This document shows, piece by piece, positions 27,440 through 36,853 of a DNA stretch of 64,000 nucleotides (positions are counted from its first letter, which is position 1; each line of letters starts with the position of its first letter). The stretch comes from an uncultured Lachnospiraceae bacterium (GTDB taxonomy: Bacteria; Bacillota; Clostridia; Lachnospirales; Lachnospiraceae). Made by a program: the position numbers and the translations under genes. The notes beneath the pieces are model-generated. The model was not told the origin of the DNA. It searched no databases and saw only the letters and a list, made by a program, of their open reading frames with translations. Where the stretch lies: the NCBI GenBank assembly GCA_910576535.1, contig CAJTKK010000004.1:149388-213387 (forward strand), given 5' to 3'.

Positions 27440-28258
27440 CTATCCAAACTGCTTTTCTATCACTGCTGCCGCTACCGGGTCATAATAAACCGGATAGCCG
27501 TCCACAATGCCGATCAGTTCCAGCCCAAAACTTTCCGGATCCTGCGTTACCCCTTTGTCCTTAACGTTTGGCAGGACAATATAAGTGCAGTACCTTTCCC
27601 GGGTCAGTTTTAAAAGTTCTTCCACGTCTATGGTCGTGGGATGATTCATAACCGTATGCACCGGCTCCGCATACTGCCATTTCGGTTCCACCATTTCCCT
27701 TCCATAAAGAAGCTGGATATCCGTATCATACTGCCTGACAAAATAAACCAGATCCGTAGGGAACACTGCCCAGATCCGTTCCTCCCCTTCCTCCGGCGCA
27801 ATCAAATCGCAAATGTCAATCACATTCTGGGGCAGATGGTACATGTTCTCCGCTTTGGACATATACTGGCTGGCATATACATATTTCCCGCCAAACACAA
27901 TCCCCGCGCCTACTGCCGCAAAAGCAATCCCGCCTGCCCATGCCCCTTTCTTTTCATATAGCCACGATGCCAGTTTTACACCGCTGTATGCAATGATCAT
28001 CCCCATGGGAATCAGCCAAAGCACCCTATAATACGTATCGCCTTCCCCGCCCATCAGCCGGACAAATACTTTCCTGAATATGGGAAAAAAGAAAAGCAGC
28101 AGCAGGCTCAAAGGCATATATACAAATAAAGCCCGCCTTCTTTTGTCTTTTTCCGCCGCCAACAGATAAACCAGGGCAAGCGCAAATAAAACAATAAGAT
28201 ATCTGCCTCCCGTATAATTTTTAAATATTACTACGCTTTCCATAAAAATCCCGTACAT
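27440..28258 (-). CDS. C-terminal half of a DUF6077-like membrane protein (separate frame or split gene)
   Basis: A 272-residue protein with three to four N-terminal membrane segments (YLIVLFALALVYLLAA, PLSLLLLFFFPIF, LWLIPMGMIIAYSG) and a soluble C-terminal domain of about 120 residues. It lies in the same reading frame as the upstream 28292-29371 gene. A single TAA plus eleven sense codons separate them. It has its own AGGAG site seven bases before the ATG, so it can be translated on its own. The best reading is that this and the upstream gene are two halves of one GT-C-like protein, split by a stop codon. Function unknown; the context suggests glycan decoration. Confidence 0.65.
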   Translation of the reverse strand: MYGIFMESVVIFKNYTGGRYLIVLFALALVYLLAAEKDKRRRALFVYMPLSLLLLFFFPIFRKVFVRLMGGEGDTYYRVLWLIPMGMIIAYSGVKLASWLYEKKGAWAGGIAFAAVGAGIVFGGKYVYASQYMSKAENMYHLPQNVIDICDLIAPEEGEERIWAVFPTDLVYFVRQYDTDIQLLYGREMVEPKWQYAEPVHTVMNHPTTIDVEELLKLTRERYCTYIVLPNVKDKGVTQDPESFGLELIGIVDGYPVYYDPVAAAVIEKQFG

Positions 28259-28291
28259 ATTCCATCTCCTATTTCCCGATCCGGGTATTTT

Positions 28292-29371
28292 TTATACATG
28301 TAAAAACAGATAAAGCAGCATATATATCCCATTAGGGATGCAAACCAGTCCCGCTTTCACCAGAATACTGAACTTTCTTTCCGACAACGCCAACCAAAAC
28401 GCTGCCGCCCCAATCATGACCGCATTCAAAAAAACCATCATGGAAGTGCATACCCCCGCCGTCATATTGGTCAGAGCCAAAAGCGCCCACATACCTGCGG
28501 CTGTCCCTTTTTCCCCCTTCTTCCTGTCAAAAATCCAAAAAAGAAGCCAGACCGTAGCCGGAAGGACAAAACTAACCGCCACTGCCTTCCCTTGCCATGT
28601 CCTAGTCAGAAAAAAAGTTTCATTGGTAAAAATAGATACATTCCCGAACATCTGCAAAAGCGCCAGCAATATCATAAATCCGGGCAGACATTCTTTCTTC
28701 CCTCTGAACAAATGCTTCCCTGTTTCATAAAACACCGTATATGTCAAGGGAATCCAGACAAAAGGCAATACGCTATGTGCCAGGATTGTCGTGTGCAGTC
28801 CTGCCATCCGTCCAATATAAGCCACCCATACAGGCAGTACCGCTAAGGAATGGCGGATATCCAGGGAAGTAGTCCCCCCTGTGTACGGCTTAATTAAATA
28901 CATCGTGTCGCTTTGCCATGTAACTAACGACTGAGCCACATATTCCGCATCATCCCCGTCAAACGAAGCCAGCGTAAACGCCTTATATAATTGCCAGGCA
29001 AGCAAAGCAAAAAACAGCAGCCATCCAGCCCGTTCCACCCATGTCCTCCTGCCTGCACCGAAAACCGGACGCCGCAAAACCGGCTTCCCTTTTCTATAAG
29101 CCCAAAAACCAGTGGCTATCCCCAGCGCAACAGCCACAGCCATTAGCGCTGTATACCATCGCACCATCACCAGGAAACTGTCATATTTTACAAGCAGGAT
29201 GCATGGCACTGTTACCAGCCAGCATAAAGGCAGCATAATCAGGTACCCCGCAATCCAGATAACTCCTAAGTCCCTTTTCTTTTCCGGAATCCAGGGCGCC
29301 GGAATCAGCCCGATACAGCAAGGGATCAAAAACAGCCATAAAATAAGGCTGAAAATTCTTATTATTATCAT
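28292..29371 (-). CDS. DUF6077-like membrane protein, N-terminal part
   Basis: About 359 residues with roughly eight membrane helices. The segment DGDDAEYVAQSLVTWQSDTMYL, with acidic pairs in the first extracellular loop, and SLDIRHSLAVLPVWVAYIGR match my memory of DUF6077. The Asp-rich loop is what is seen in GT-C glycosyltransferases using polyprenyl-phosphate sugars. The frame ends at TAA (28292-28294), and the same frame continues in the next gene. The start is set at the ATG at 29371, because GAGG lies seven bases before it; the ATG at 29383 would itself contain that site. It is the first gene of the operon leading to MBOAT 1. The structured leader upstream is listed separately. Confidence 0.7.
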   Translation of the reverse strand: MIIIRIFSLILWLFLIPCCIGLIPAPWIPEKKRDLGVIWIAGYLIMLPLCWLVTVPCILLVKYDSFLVMVRWYTALMAVAVALGIATGFWAYRKGKPVLRRPVFGAGRRTWVERAGWLLFFALLAWQLYKAFTLASFDGDDAEYVAQSLVTWQSDTMYLIKPYTGGTTSLDIRHSLAVLPVWVAYIGRMAGLHTTILAHSVLPFVWIPLTYTVFYETGKHLFRGKKECLPGFMILLALLQMFGNVSIFTNETFFLTRTWQGKAVAVSFVLPATVWLLFWIFDRKKGEKGTAAGMWALLALTNMTAGVCTSMMVFLNAVMIGAAAFWLALSERKFSILVKAGLVCIPNGIYMLLYLFLHV

Positions 29372-29377
29372 AAATAT

Positions 29378-29440
29378 CCTCATTTCTGCGCCGCTTTATG
29401 CGCATTTTAAGTTGATAGAGACAGCCAAGGCACAAACCTG
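29378..29440 (-). promoter_or_regulatory. Structured 5' leader (copy 1)
   Basis: On the minus strand, GTTTGTGCCT, then AACTTAAAA, then the small stem TGCGCA...GGCGCA, run into GCGCAGAAATGAGG, which holds the ribosome site of the next gene. The same blocks in the same order precede the SGNH lipoprotein gene (44602-44680). Conservation suggests a shared post-transcriptional or antitermination signal. Confidence 0.55.
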
Positions 29441-29496
29441 TGCACCCACCCTCTGTTTACCAATGATAGTTTACCCCAATTCTCCCTATCTGTCCA

Positions 29497-29525
29497 TGGA
29501 CAATCCCATAATTCCATGTTAAAAT
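29497..29525 (+). promoter_or_regulatory. Sigma-A-type promoter with palindromic -35 region
   Basis: TGGACA (29497-29502), 17-base spacer, TAAAAT (29520-29525), about 50 bases before the oxidoreductase start. The -35 box is the right half of a perfect 12-base palindrome TGTCCATGGACA (29491-29502), which could be an operator. Confidence 0.5.
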
Positions 29526-29577
29526 AGGAACCAGCAAGTTTTTTGACTGGAATATAAACAATGGAAAGGATTTGAAC

Positions 29578-31173
29578 ATGAGGAAAGCGCTTATCATAGG
29601 CGCGGGCCCTGCGGGGCTTACCGCCGCTTATGAATTACTAACCAATAGACAGCCCGGCAGCCCGGCTGTAGACAACGACTATGAAGTTATCGTATTTGAA
29701 GAAAGCGAGGCCATGGGAGGTATTTCCAAAACAGTAAATCATAACGGCAACCGTATGGATATGGGCGGCCACCGGTTCTTTTCCAAAGTTCCGGAAGTCA
29801 ACGAGTGGTGGGAAAAAATGCTGCCTGAACAAGGAGCGCCCACTTATGACGACATTCTTCTGCGCCGGAAAATGCCTTTAGCGGCAGGCGGCCCAAACCC
29901 CCAAAAGGAAGAACGGGTCATGCTCAACAGGAACCGGGTATCCCGCATTTATTTTAAGAAAAAATTCTTTGATTACCCGATTTCTTTAAAATTTGAAACC
30001 CTCAAAAACATGGGGCTTCTTACGACTGTCCATGTTTTCTTCAGTTACCTGAAAGCATTGCTCCACAAACGGGAAGAAAAGTCCTTGGAAGATTTTTATA
30101 TCAACCGGTTCGGCCAGAAGCTGTATGCTATGTTTTTTGAAAATTATACCGAAAACCTTTGGGGAAGGCACCCTAGCGAAATTGCCCCCGACTGGGGCGC
30201 ACAACGCGCAAAAGGACTGTCTGTTTTTGCCATCATCAAAGATATGCTTGGCAAACTCCTGCCAAATAAAAAAAACCGGAAAGTAGAAACTTCCCTCATT
30301 GAACAATTCAAATATCCCAAACTGGGACCCGGGCAATTATGGGATGTCACCGCCTCAGAAATCACGAAGTTAGGCGGCAAGATTCTAAAAAACAGCAAAG
30401 TGACAGGTTTTATAAAAGATGAAAACAACCATATCACTGCCCTGGCTTATGAGCATGACGGCATTGTTTCCACAATGGAAGGGGATATCTTTATTTCCTC
30501 TATGCCAATCAAGGATCTGGTAGGCGGAATGAATGACGTGCCAAAACGTATGGCAAAAATTGCGGCCGGTCTTCCTTATAGGGATTACCGCACGCTGGGC
30601 GTATTAGTGCCAAAACTGAACTTAAAAAATAAAACAAAAATGAAAACGGTAGGCAATATTGTCCCCGACTGCTGGATTTACGTCCATGACCGGTCTGTTA
30701 AGCTTGGACGCCTTCAAATATATAATAACTGGTCTCCCTATATGATTAAAGATATAAAACATACCGTATGGGTAGGATTAGAATATTTCTGCAACGAAGG
30801 GGATAAGTATTGGAATATGTCCGATGAGAAGTTCACCCGGTTCGCTTTGCATGAAATGGTAAAAATGGGTCTTATCGACAACGTATCCCAAGTGCTGGAT
30901 ACCCATTCCGAACGGGTGAAAAAAGCTTATCCCGCTTATTTTGACACTTATAAGGATATTGATAAGCTGATCGGCTACCTGAACACCATCGACAATCTCT
31001 ACTGCGTAGGCCGTAACGGGCAGCATAGATACAACAATATTGACCATTCTATGTGCACTTCTTTTGAAGCCGTAAAGAACATTAAGAACAACATCCGCGA
31101 CAGAAGTAATATTTGGAGCGTCAATACGGAAAAAGAATACCATGAAGAAGCGAAAGCAAACGAAATAGAATAA
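29578..31173 (+). CDS. FAD/NAD(P)-dependent oxidoreductase, UDP-galactopyranose-mutase-like or desaturase-like
   Basis: A 531-residue flavoprotein. RKALIIGAGPAGLTAAYELL at the N-terminus is the dinucleotide-binding fold; EESEAMGGISKTV and MGGHRFFSK follow as in UDP-galactopyranose mutase and protoporphyrinogen-oxidase-like enzymes. TENLWGRHPSEIAPDWGAQR is typical of a clade often found in glycan clusters. It could isomerise a UDP-sugar ring or oxidise a glycan precursor. The start at 29578 (ATG) has AAGGA seven bases upstream and is preferred over a TTG six bases earlier. It is a single-gene unit with its own promoter and a strong terminator. Exact substrate unknown. Confidence 0.85.
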   Translation: MRKALIIGAGPAGLTAAYELLTNRQPGSPAVDNDYEVIVFEESEAMGGISKTVNHNGNRMDMGGHRFFSKVPEVNEWWEKMLPEQGAPTYDDILLRRKMPLAAGGPNPQKEERVMLNRNRVSRIYFKKKFFDYPISLKFETLKNMGLLTTVHVFFSYLKALLHKREEKSLEDFYINRFGQKLYAMFFENYTENLWGRHPSEIAPDWGAQRAKGLSVFAIIKDMLGKLLPNKKNRKVETSLIEQFKYPKLGPGQLWDVTASEITKLGGKILKNSKVTGFIKDENNHITALAYEHDGIVSTMEGDIFISSMPIKDLVGGMNDVPKRMAKIAAGLPYRDYRTLGVLVPKLNLKNKTKMKTVGNIVPDCWIYVHDRSVKLGRLQIYNNWSPYMIKDIKHTVWVGLEYFCNEGDKYWNMSDEKFTRFALHEMVKMGLIDNVSQVLDTHSERVKKAYPAYFDTYKDIDKLIGYLNTIDNLYCVGRNGQHRYNNIDHSMCTSFEAVKNIKNNIRDRSNIWSVNTEKEYHEEAKANEIE

Positions 31174-31174
31174 C

Positions 31175-31218
31175 AAAAAAGGGTTTGACAGCAGCATTGG
31201 CTGGCAAACCCCTTTTTT
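31175..31218 (+). terminator. Rho-independent terminator after the oxidoreductase
   Basis: AAAAAAGGGTTTG pairs with CAAACCCCTTTTTT across a 17-base loop, with one bulged C. The A-run and T-run make it usable from both sides. Confidence 0.85.
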
Positions 31219-31288
31219 CATATGGCAGGCCGGATTTTCAGGTCATTGCTTTATCCGGCGCTTTTCCAAAAAATAAGGAACCTCCCTC

Positions 31289-32125
31289 TCAGGAGAATTC
31301 CTCACATACTTTATCTGCTATCAGCTTCGCCCCGGCCACATTCGGGTGAGTGCCTTCGCTTGTATAATCCATCATATTTTCAGAAGTAATGCCGCATCCG
31401 TATACATCAATAACCGGAACCCCTTTCGCTTCCGCCACCGCTTTTATCCACGCATTATAGTCCTTGGCCTGTGCTCCATGGGCATTCTTGTATGCATAGC
31501 CGTTCCCCTCTTCATCCCATCTTCCTACTTCTGCTATCGTACAGCAGTAAATATCCGCTTCCGGGTACCGCTCTGTCATTTTATCCAGCATCAGGGCATA
31601 AGCTTCACTGAAGGTAGCGATATCCCCTTCTTCCACTGCGGATTCCCCGTCGTAATTGCCCAGCGGCACATCTGTCAGCAAATCATTCGCCCCCATCATT
31701 ACCAGAATGATATCTGGCGCCTCCCCCTCTTCGCTTGCCAGATCGGATATCCTTCTATTGCTGCAGGCATATCTTCCATCCACTTCTTCCAGGGAAGGGC
31801 CGCTCACCGTGCTTCCTGAATATGAGGCATTCCTGCAAAGCTCCATCCCTGTCCGTTCCAGCACCTGCATCCACCAGGTATCTTCCACATCAGTAATTTC
31901 GCCCATCTCCGGATAGAATTTGCTGTAATTTTCCGGGATATAACCGGTAAAAGTGGAAATACTGTCCCCGCAGACGGTCAGTGTTTTTCCTGCAAAAGGC
32001 AAAGAAAGGGCTTGTCCTTCCTGCTTTTTCAAGTCCCCCTTGCTTCCGCATCCCATCAACAGCATCGACAGCCCGAAACAAAATACCAGCCATGCCACGG
32101 ACTCTTTTCTCTTACTTCCGTCCAT
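31289..32125 (-). CDS. SGNH/GDSL hydrolase lipoprotein
   Basis: A 278-residue secreted lipoprotein with a signal segment ending in lipobox LLMGC. All SGNH blocks are standard: VCGDSIST (block I), NASYSGSTVSG (II), MMGANDLL (III, GxND) and EGTHPN (V, Asp replaced by Glu-Gly-Thr before His). Enzymes of this kind are esterases or O-acyltransferases acting on carbohydrates, here probably on surface glycan at the outer membrane face. It is the second gene after the promoter at 33195-33223, behind the radical SAM gene by 50 bases. Confidence 0.9.
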   Translation of the reverse strand: MDGSKRKESVAWLVFCFGLSMLLMGCGSKGDLKKQEGQALSLPFAGKTLTVCGDSISTFTGYIPENYSKFYPEMGEITDVEDTWWMQVLERTGMELCRNASYSGSTVSGPSLEEVDGRYACSNRRISDLASEEGEAPDIILVMMGANDLLTDVPLGNYDGESAVEEGDIATFSEAYALMLDKMTERYPEADIYCCTIAEVGRWDEEGNGYAYKNAHGAQAKDYNAWIKAVAEAKGVPVIDVYGCGITSENMMDYTSEGTHPNVAGAKLIADKVCEEFS

Positions 32126-32175
32126 ACTGCTCCTTTCTATATCCCACTATTCCGGCGTCCCTGATCCGCATCCTC

Positions 32176-33156
32176 TTATTTTTTAAAGATAGACTGCCTT
32201 GCCCCATGCATTGTCCCCCGGTTTTTCAGCACATCATCCACCGCATCCATGCGCAGCCCTGCATCAATAAAATCGCAATGTTTGCAGAACGGATAGTTCT
32301 GCCTCCCTGTCTGGATGGCTTCCCGTAAAATCCTATATTTCCTGCTGTTCCATCCATCCTTTAAAGGCGTTTCATGCAGATCCGCCAAATCCGTTACTTC
32401 AAAATTATCGCAGCAGCATATCCCCAGCTTGCCGTTTGGCATAATCCACATATCCGTATACGGCATCAGGCAAGTTTCTTTGATTACCTTTTCTGTCGCC
32501 TGCTTATTCGGCGCGCTGCCTGCCCGGTTGGTAAGCACTTCTTTTAAATAGCGCATCTGTATCAGAATATCCACATCTTGAAATTCATCCGGGTGATCTA
32601 AGATATATTTATATATCACTTGTACATTTCTATGCAGTTTCATATCCAGGCAATAATTATTGATAATCAACTGGTTTACATAAGGTATTACCGCTTTCAC
32701 CTTATTCACATCTAAAAGCAGCCCATTCGTAGACATGAAAATAAACGCACCCGGCAGCTTTTCCCTGGCATACTTATGGAATTCCACAATACGCGTATCC
32801 AGCCACGGCTCATTGTTGCCATACATCGTCAGATGCCCTTTATAACCCCAGTCTGCCAACTGGTCAATGATACTGTAAAAAAGGTCATCCTCCATCCGCT
32901 TATAAGGACGCTTTTCCGCATTCTTATTTGCTGTGCAAAATTCGCAAGTGCTGTTGCACCGGTTAATCGTCTCCAGATTAACTACTAACGGCTGCGGAAC
33001 TTCTTTTGCATTCATAAAATAATCTATATAATTCTTCTGCAGCTTCCTTCTCGTCACAAACTGGAGCTTCAGATAACTTTCACTCGACAGCATAGGAAAA
33101 TATTTTCTTGCATTCCATCCCAATCTTCCTAAAAAATTGTGTACTCTAACTGGCAT
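32176..33156 (-). CDS. Radical SAM protein with SPASM-like C-terminus
   Basis: A 326-residue radical SAM enzyme. CNSTCEFC in the N-terminal third gives CxxxCxxC for the 4Fe-4S cluster, preceded by PLVVNLETINR. GNNEPWLD is the GGE-like segment. The C-terminal LGICCCDNFE and YPFCKHCDF are Cys clusters as in SPASM or twitch domains that hold extra clusters. Substrate unknown. In glycan loci such proteins can modify sugars (epimerisation, dehydration or methylation), which is only context here. A strong promoter lies about 40 bases upstream and AAGGAG precedes the ATG. Confidence 0.88.
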   Translation of the reverse strand: MPVRVHNFLGRLGWNARKYFPMLSSESYLKLQFVTRRKLQKNYIDYFMNAKEVPQPLVVNLETINRCNSTCEFCTANKNAEKRPYKRMEDDLFYSIIDQLADWGYKGHLTMYGNNEPWLDTRIVEFHKYAREKLPGAFIFMSTNGLLLDVNKVKAVIPYVNQLIINNYCLDMKLHRNVQVIYKYILDHPDEFQDVDILIQMRYLKEVLTNRAGSAPNKQATEKVIKETCLMPYTDMWIMPNGKLGICCCDNFEVTDLADLHETPLKDGWNSRKYRILREAIQTGRQNYPFCKHCDFIDAGLRMDAVDDVLKNRGTMHGARQSIFKK

Positions 33157-33194
33157 GATATCCGTCTCCTTTCTCTTTCCTTTTACCGTAACTT

Positions 33195-33223
33195 ATATTA
33201 CCATCGAATAGATTTCCGGTCAA
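33195..33223 (-). promoter_or_regulatory. Strong sigma-A-type promoter for the radical SAM / SGNH pair
   Basis: Minus strand: TTGACC (33223-33218), 17-base spacer, TAATAT (33200-33195). The leader is about 30-35 bases. Near consensus in both boxes. Confidence 0.75.
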
Positions 33224-33339
33224 GGCCGTTACATTCCTCCCTGATTTCATCCTTTCCCGCACTGCCTTCCCTCCTGTCAGCATAATTTACAGCGACGGCG
33301 CACGAAAGAAATTCCGCAAAAGCAGCTTCTCTTCTGTGA

Positions 33340-34911
33340 CTAACCTAAGCCTTTCCCAATCATGGAAAACATATTCTCCCCCTGCAGATAATAGGGCAAA
33401 AAACGGATAAACAGGCTATAGGCAAAAGCCGCCATTACATATCCCATAATACCAAGACATAATATTTTTCCAAGCGGACGCCGTAACCAGTCAAGCAGCA
33501 GATATGTTTTCCAGATCCCCAAAGTGACCAGATACATAAACGGAATCAGCGCCGGAAGAATATACCTTCCCTGAGGCTGGTATTCCCACGTATAAGAATA
33601 ATAAATACTTAAACCAACCGTGATGGCACAGAATAAAAACATGCATATGTAAAAAGCCGCCTTTTCCTTTTTGCCGCCCTCTCTTCTGATCTTTCTTTCC
33701 TCTGTTTCCCAGTACACGCCCCCTGTTTTTCCATCACCGTCAAAAGATGTTTTTTCCCGTCTTTTCCCAAATGCTTCCCGCAGTTTTTTCAATGGGAAAA
33801 AAGCCATGATACAAGCCCCTGTCCAAAGCCATTTATAACCAAGATAAATCAATCCGTGGGTGGGAATCTTCATCGGCCCGAACATGGCAATAAAGCTATC
33901 CCTAAGCAATGTAATATACCCTGTTTCAAACAGCATTTCCCGGATGCTCTTTCCTGCCTTCCGGTAAGTAAACCGGAGCAAAGGGTTATACTCTTCAATA
34001 GATGTTACGATCGCACAATTCCTTCTGGCCTCCATAGCGATGATATCCCCATTATAAAGGATCGCATTGCGTCCAAACCACCAGCCAATCCCTAAAAGGA
34101 CGACCAGGGAAATATAGAAACCTTTTCTGAGCATCGGCTTCCATTCTACCTGGATCCCTCTTCTGAAATGGACAAAATGAAGAAAGAACATCAGGATTGC
34201 CGCCAGTATCATCCCATATGCATTATAATAGGACATCGCGCAAAAAATAATCCCTGCCGAGAGCAGAAAGCATCCCTTCCTGTCATAACCTGCCCTCTGC
34301 GCCCTGAGAAGCACATAAAAGATCATGGCAACCGACAGCATAGCCATGGAATCCGTATTGACATAAGAATGAATAAAAATATTTTGGGGCAGAAAGACTA
34401 CAAGAACTGTAAATGTCCATTGAATATACGGATTATCCCAAGCCTCCTTTGCCGACTTCCTTACAAAATATGCCATCAGCGTCCCAAAAACAGCATTGAC
34501 CATTCGGGCAGCCAGAAGCAGGATATAGCCGTCCTCCGTAAACAGCTTCATAAACCTGAGCAAAAATCCTTGGATAATATAAGTAAGCATCGGCTGAAAC
34601 GCATACGAAGCCCCATATCCGTCCAAAAGCACTTCCGGGTCTGCCCCATGGGGCAGCCTTCCATATTTGCAGATATAACTGACTATCTTAAACCGGTTGA
34701 TCTCATCCGGCGGATCCCCATAAGTCTGCACCATGGCAAAACACATAATTGACGCAAACACCAGCAGATAAAATATAGCTTCCGCCGCCTTTTCCAGCCT
34801 CTTGCCTTTCTCTTCCCCCCAGCCCCGGTTTCTTTCTTCTACCCTTTTCATTTTTCCTTCCATCCCTGCCGCAGCCCTTACCCCTCCTGGCAATCCGGAC
34901 AATCCCGACAT
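33340..34911 (-). CDS. Polytopic membrane protein, DUF2142/GT-C-like
   Basis: About 523 residues with ten or more membrane helices. GDPPDEINRFKIVSYI in the first outer loop matches the PPDE motif of DUF2142 and places acidic residues where GT-C glycosyltransferases bind polyprenyl-phosphate sugar. It is likely a glycosyltransferase acting outside the membrane. The open frame reaches up to 34989, but an ATG at 34911 follows an excellent AAGGAGGAGGG site and is chosen. It is last in the leftward operon that starts at 39197 (GtrB-like GT, two membrane proteins, then this). A DUF2142 glycosyltransferase function is inference. Confidence 0.8.
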   Translation of the reverse strand: MSGLSGLPGGVRAAAGMEGKMKRVEERNRGWGEEKGKRLEKAAEAIFYLLVFASIMCFAMVQTYGDPPDEINRFKIVSYICKYGRLPHGADPEVLLDGYGASYAFQPMLTYIIQGFLLRFMKLFTEDGYILLLAARMVNAVFGTLMAYFVRKSAKEAWDNPYIQWTFTVLVVFLPQNIFIHSYVNTDSMAMLSVAMIFYVLLRAQRAGYDRKGCFLLSAGIIFCAMSYYNAYGMILAAILMFFLHFVHFRRGIQVEWKPMLRKGFYISLVVLLGIGWWFGRNAILYNGDIIAMEARRNCAIVTSIEEYNPLLRFTYRKAGKSIREMLFETGYITLLRDSFIAMFGPMKIPTHGLIYLGYKWLWTGACIMAFFPLKKLREAFGKRREKTSFDGDGKTGGVYWETEERKIRREGGKKEKAAFYICMFLFCAITVGLSIYYSYTWEYQPQGRYILPALIPFMYLVTLGIWKTYLLLDWLRRPLGKILCLGIMGYVMAAFAYSLFIRFLPYYLQGENMFSMIGKGLG

Positions 34912-35043
34912 CGTCCCTCCTCCTTTCCCCTTTTGTGCAGGCATTCGTAAACCTTTCCATTTACTGAATAAGATAGCCATACATTTCATGTAAATCTCTT
35001 TTCGCCCAAAAGCATAACCATAAATTAATCGCTTTCCTTATGC

Positions 35044-36813
35044 CTATGCCTCACCGCTTTGCCTCCGGTACACATAAACTGCATAAGGCGCGCCCTCCGG
35101 CTCATAAGCCTGCACCAGGCTAAAGCCAGCCTCTTTTGCGTTGCCAAGTTCAAACCTGGAAAAAATATACGTCCCCCCCAAATCCTCAAACGCCTGGGCA
35201 TCCACATAAAGATCCCGGTCTGTCACCATAAAGGATTTGGACGAACTTACCGCCGAAAGATCTGTTCCCGGATACAGATATGCCCTTGCCCCCCAATTAT
35301 CATAATAAAGCCGGCTTGCTTCCACTCTTTCCAGCGCCGGGGCAATCATCTTCCTGAAATCTTCTTTATACTGCTGGGGATAAAAACCAAGATATCCGTC
35401 CAATGTGCATATCCCGTTATATTCCAGCACTGCCGGGTGGAACCCGTAAGCCGCTGACCATTCCCCCTGATAGCCAATATCCTCTTTAATCCGTGCAAAC
35501 AAATCCTCCGAATAGAATTCCCTATAATTCATTTCATCAATTTCTTTCCCCTTCAGAAGCTCCAGCGCCTTATTTTTACACGTAAAATACAAGTCGTTAT
35601 ATCTGGAGGGGGTCAACAGGACAATAGCCATCGCCAAAAGCGCCATCCCATAAACCGCCGGCCGGAACATATACCGCTCCCTTCTTTTTCCCTCTTCTGA
35701 AGCATAAGCATATATCCTTTGCAGAACTACAAAAAAAGCCCCATACCAGAGAAACGGGTTAAAAAATATCGTGCGGTTAAACTGGAACCCTTTTAACGGA
35801 GGCGCCAGAGTTTCCACCAGTCCGCGGAATGCCCCCCAATTATAAATGCCATATACGATACTGTTAAACGCAAGAACAAGCATCAGCAAATTATAAATAT
35901 CGCCAAACATTGCCTTTATCTTTTTCCCGGCAATATATTTCCCGTTCAGCCATATAAAATATATCGCACAGACCCACAAAACAAATTTATCATGGACACT
36001 CTCCGCATGAAATACGCCGTGCAGCCATACATCCACGCTCTGAGCCAGGATTTCCCCTGCTGTCAAGTCCGCTTCCACCATGGTAGAACGGATCGTTTCC
36101 ACCCCGCCGAACAGCATTGTATAAAACAGGCGGTATTCAAAAAACACATAACCGAAAGCCAGCGCAAAGAAAGCCCCTGCCAAAGATACCGGTATTTTTT
36201 TATCCCGGATGCCAAGCCAGATAATTCCTGCAAAAAGATAAGCCAGAATAAAAAAACCAAAATAAGAAAAATAGGAAATAAACGGATAGCTAAATAACAG
36301 GAGATACAGCCCGGGCGACGGCCTTCTGTAAATCCGCAAAAGCAGATACAGCGCAAAAGGAATGGATGCAAAAGGAATGCCAAATGCCGGGAAGACATTT
36401 AAAATCCCATAAACCAGCCCCATCAGCGCCGCCAAAGGCCGGCACTGCTCATATTCCGCACCATACCATTCCTTCGCCAGCAGGCAGACGCAGATCACTG
36501 CTGTCAGCATCTTTATCAGATAACCGATAATATATGCCCAAAAAGAAGGAAATATAAAATACAGCAGCGTATAAAGGGACAATTCGGAAGGAAGGTTATC
36601 CCTCGTAACTCCTCCCAGAAAAGGCACATCTACCCCATGGGAAAAAAAACTGCCCGTATTTTTCAGCATCTGGAACTGCGCTACAAACAAATCCAGATTA
36701 TCATGCACCGCAATATAGCTGTCTTCCTGGAAAACAGCATATACTGCTGATACAGACAGCAGAAACAGCCCTATTAAAATGAAATACCATTTACCGAATA
36801 TTTTTTTCCCCAT
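35044..36813 (-). CDS. DUF6044 (YkoS-like) polytopic membrane protein
   Basis: A 589-residue membrane protein with about eleven helices followed by an outer C-terminal domain of about 170 residues. AVHDNLDLFVAQFQML after the first helix is the family hallmark as I recall it from Bacillus YkoS/DUF6044, with acidic residues in the first outer loop. A GT-C-like glycosyltransferase role is plausible. Tight operon: 40 bases after the 36854-38272 gene and about 130 bases before the DUF2142-like gene. No substrate clue beyond the GtrB-like enzyme at the operon start. Confidence 0.82.
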   Translation of the reverse strand: MGKKIFGKWYFILIGLFLLSVSAVYAVFQEDSYIAVHDNLDLFVAQFQMLKNTGSFFSHGVDVPFLGGVTRDNLPSELSLYTLLYFIFPSFWAYIIGYLIKMLTAVICVCLLAKEWYGAEYEQCRPLAALMGLVYGILNVFPAFGIPFASIPFALYLLLRIYRRPSPGLYLLLFSYPFISYFSYFGFFILAYLFAGIIWLGIRDKKIPVSLAGAFFALAFGYVFFEYRLFYTMLFGGVETIRSTMVEADLTAGEILAQSVDVWLHGVFHAESVHDKFVLWVCAIYFIWLNGKYIAGKKIKAMFGDIYNLLMLVLAFNSIVYGIYNWGAFRGLVETLAPPLKGFQFNRTIFFNPFLWYGAFFVVLQRIYAYASEEGKRRERYMFRPAVYGMALLAMAIVLLTPSRYNDLYFTCKNKALELLKGKEIDEMNYREFYSEDLFARIKEDIGYQGEWSAAYGFHPAVLEYNGICTLDGYLGFYPQQYKEDFRKMIAPALERVEASRLYYDNWGARAYLYPGTDLSAVSSSKSFMVTDRDLYVDAQAFEDLGGTYIFSRFELGNAKEAGFSLVQAYEPEGAPYAVYVYRRQSGEA

Positions 36814-36853
36814 ACGTCTGCCTCAATCCGTTCCCCTGATCCCGTTTTCCATA

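Noticed and set aside
27440..29371. Sequencing error as cause of the split DUF6077 gene
   Set aside because: Cannot be excluded, but the downstream half has a correctly spaced ribosome site, which favours a real arrangement. Left as an open point.
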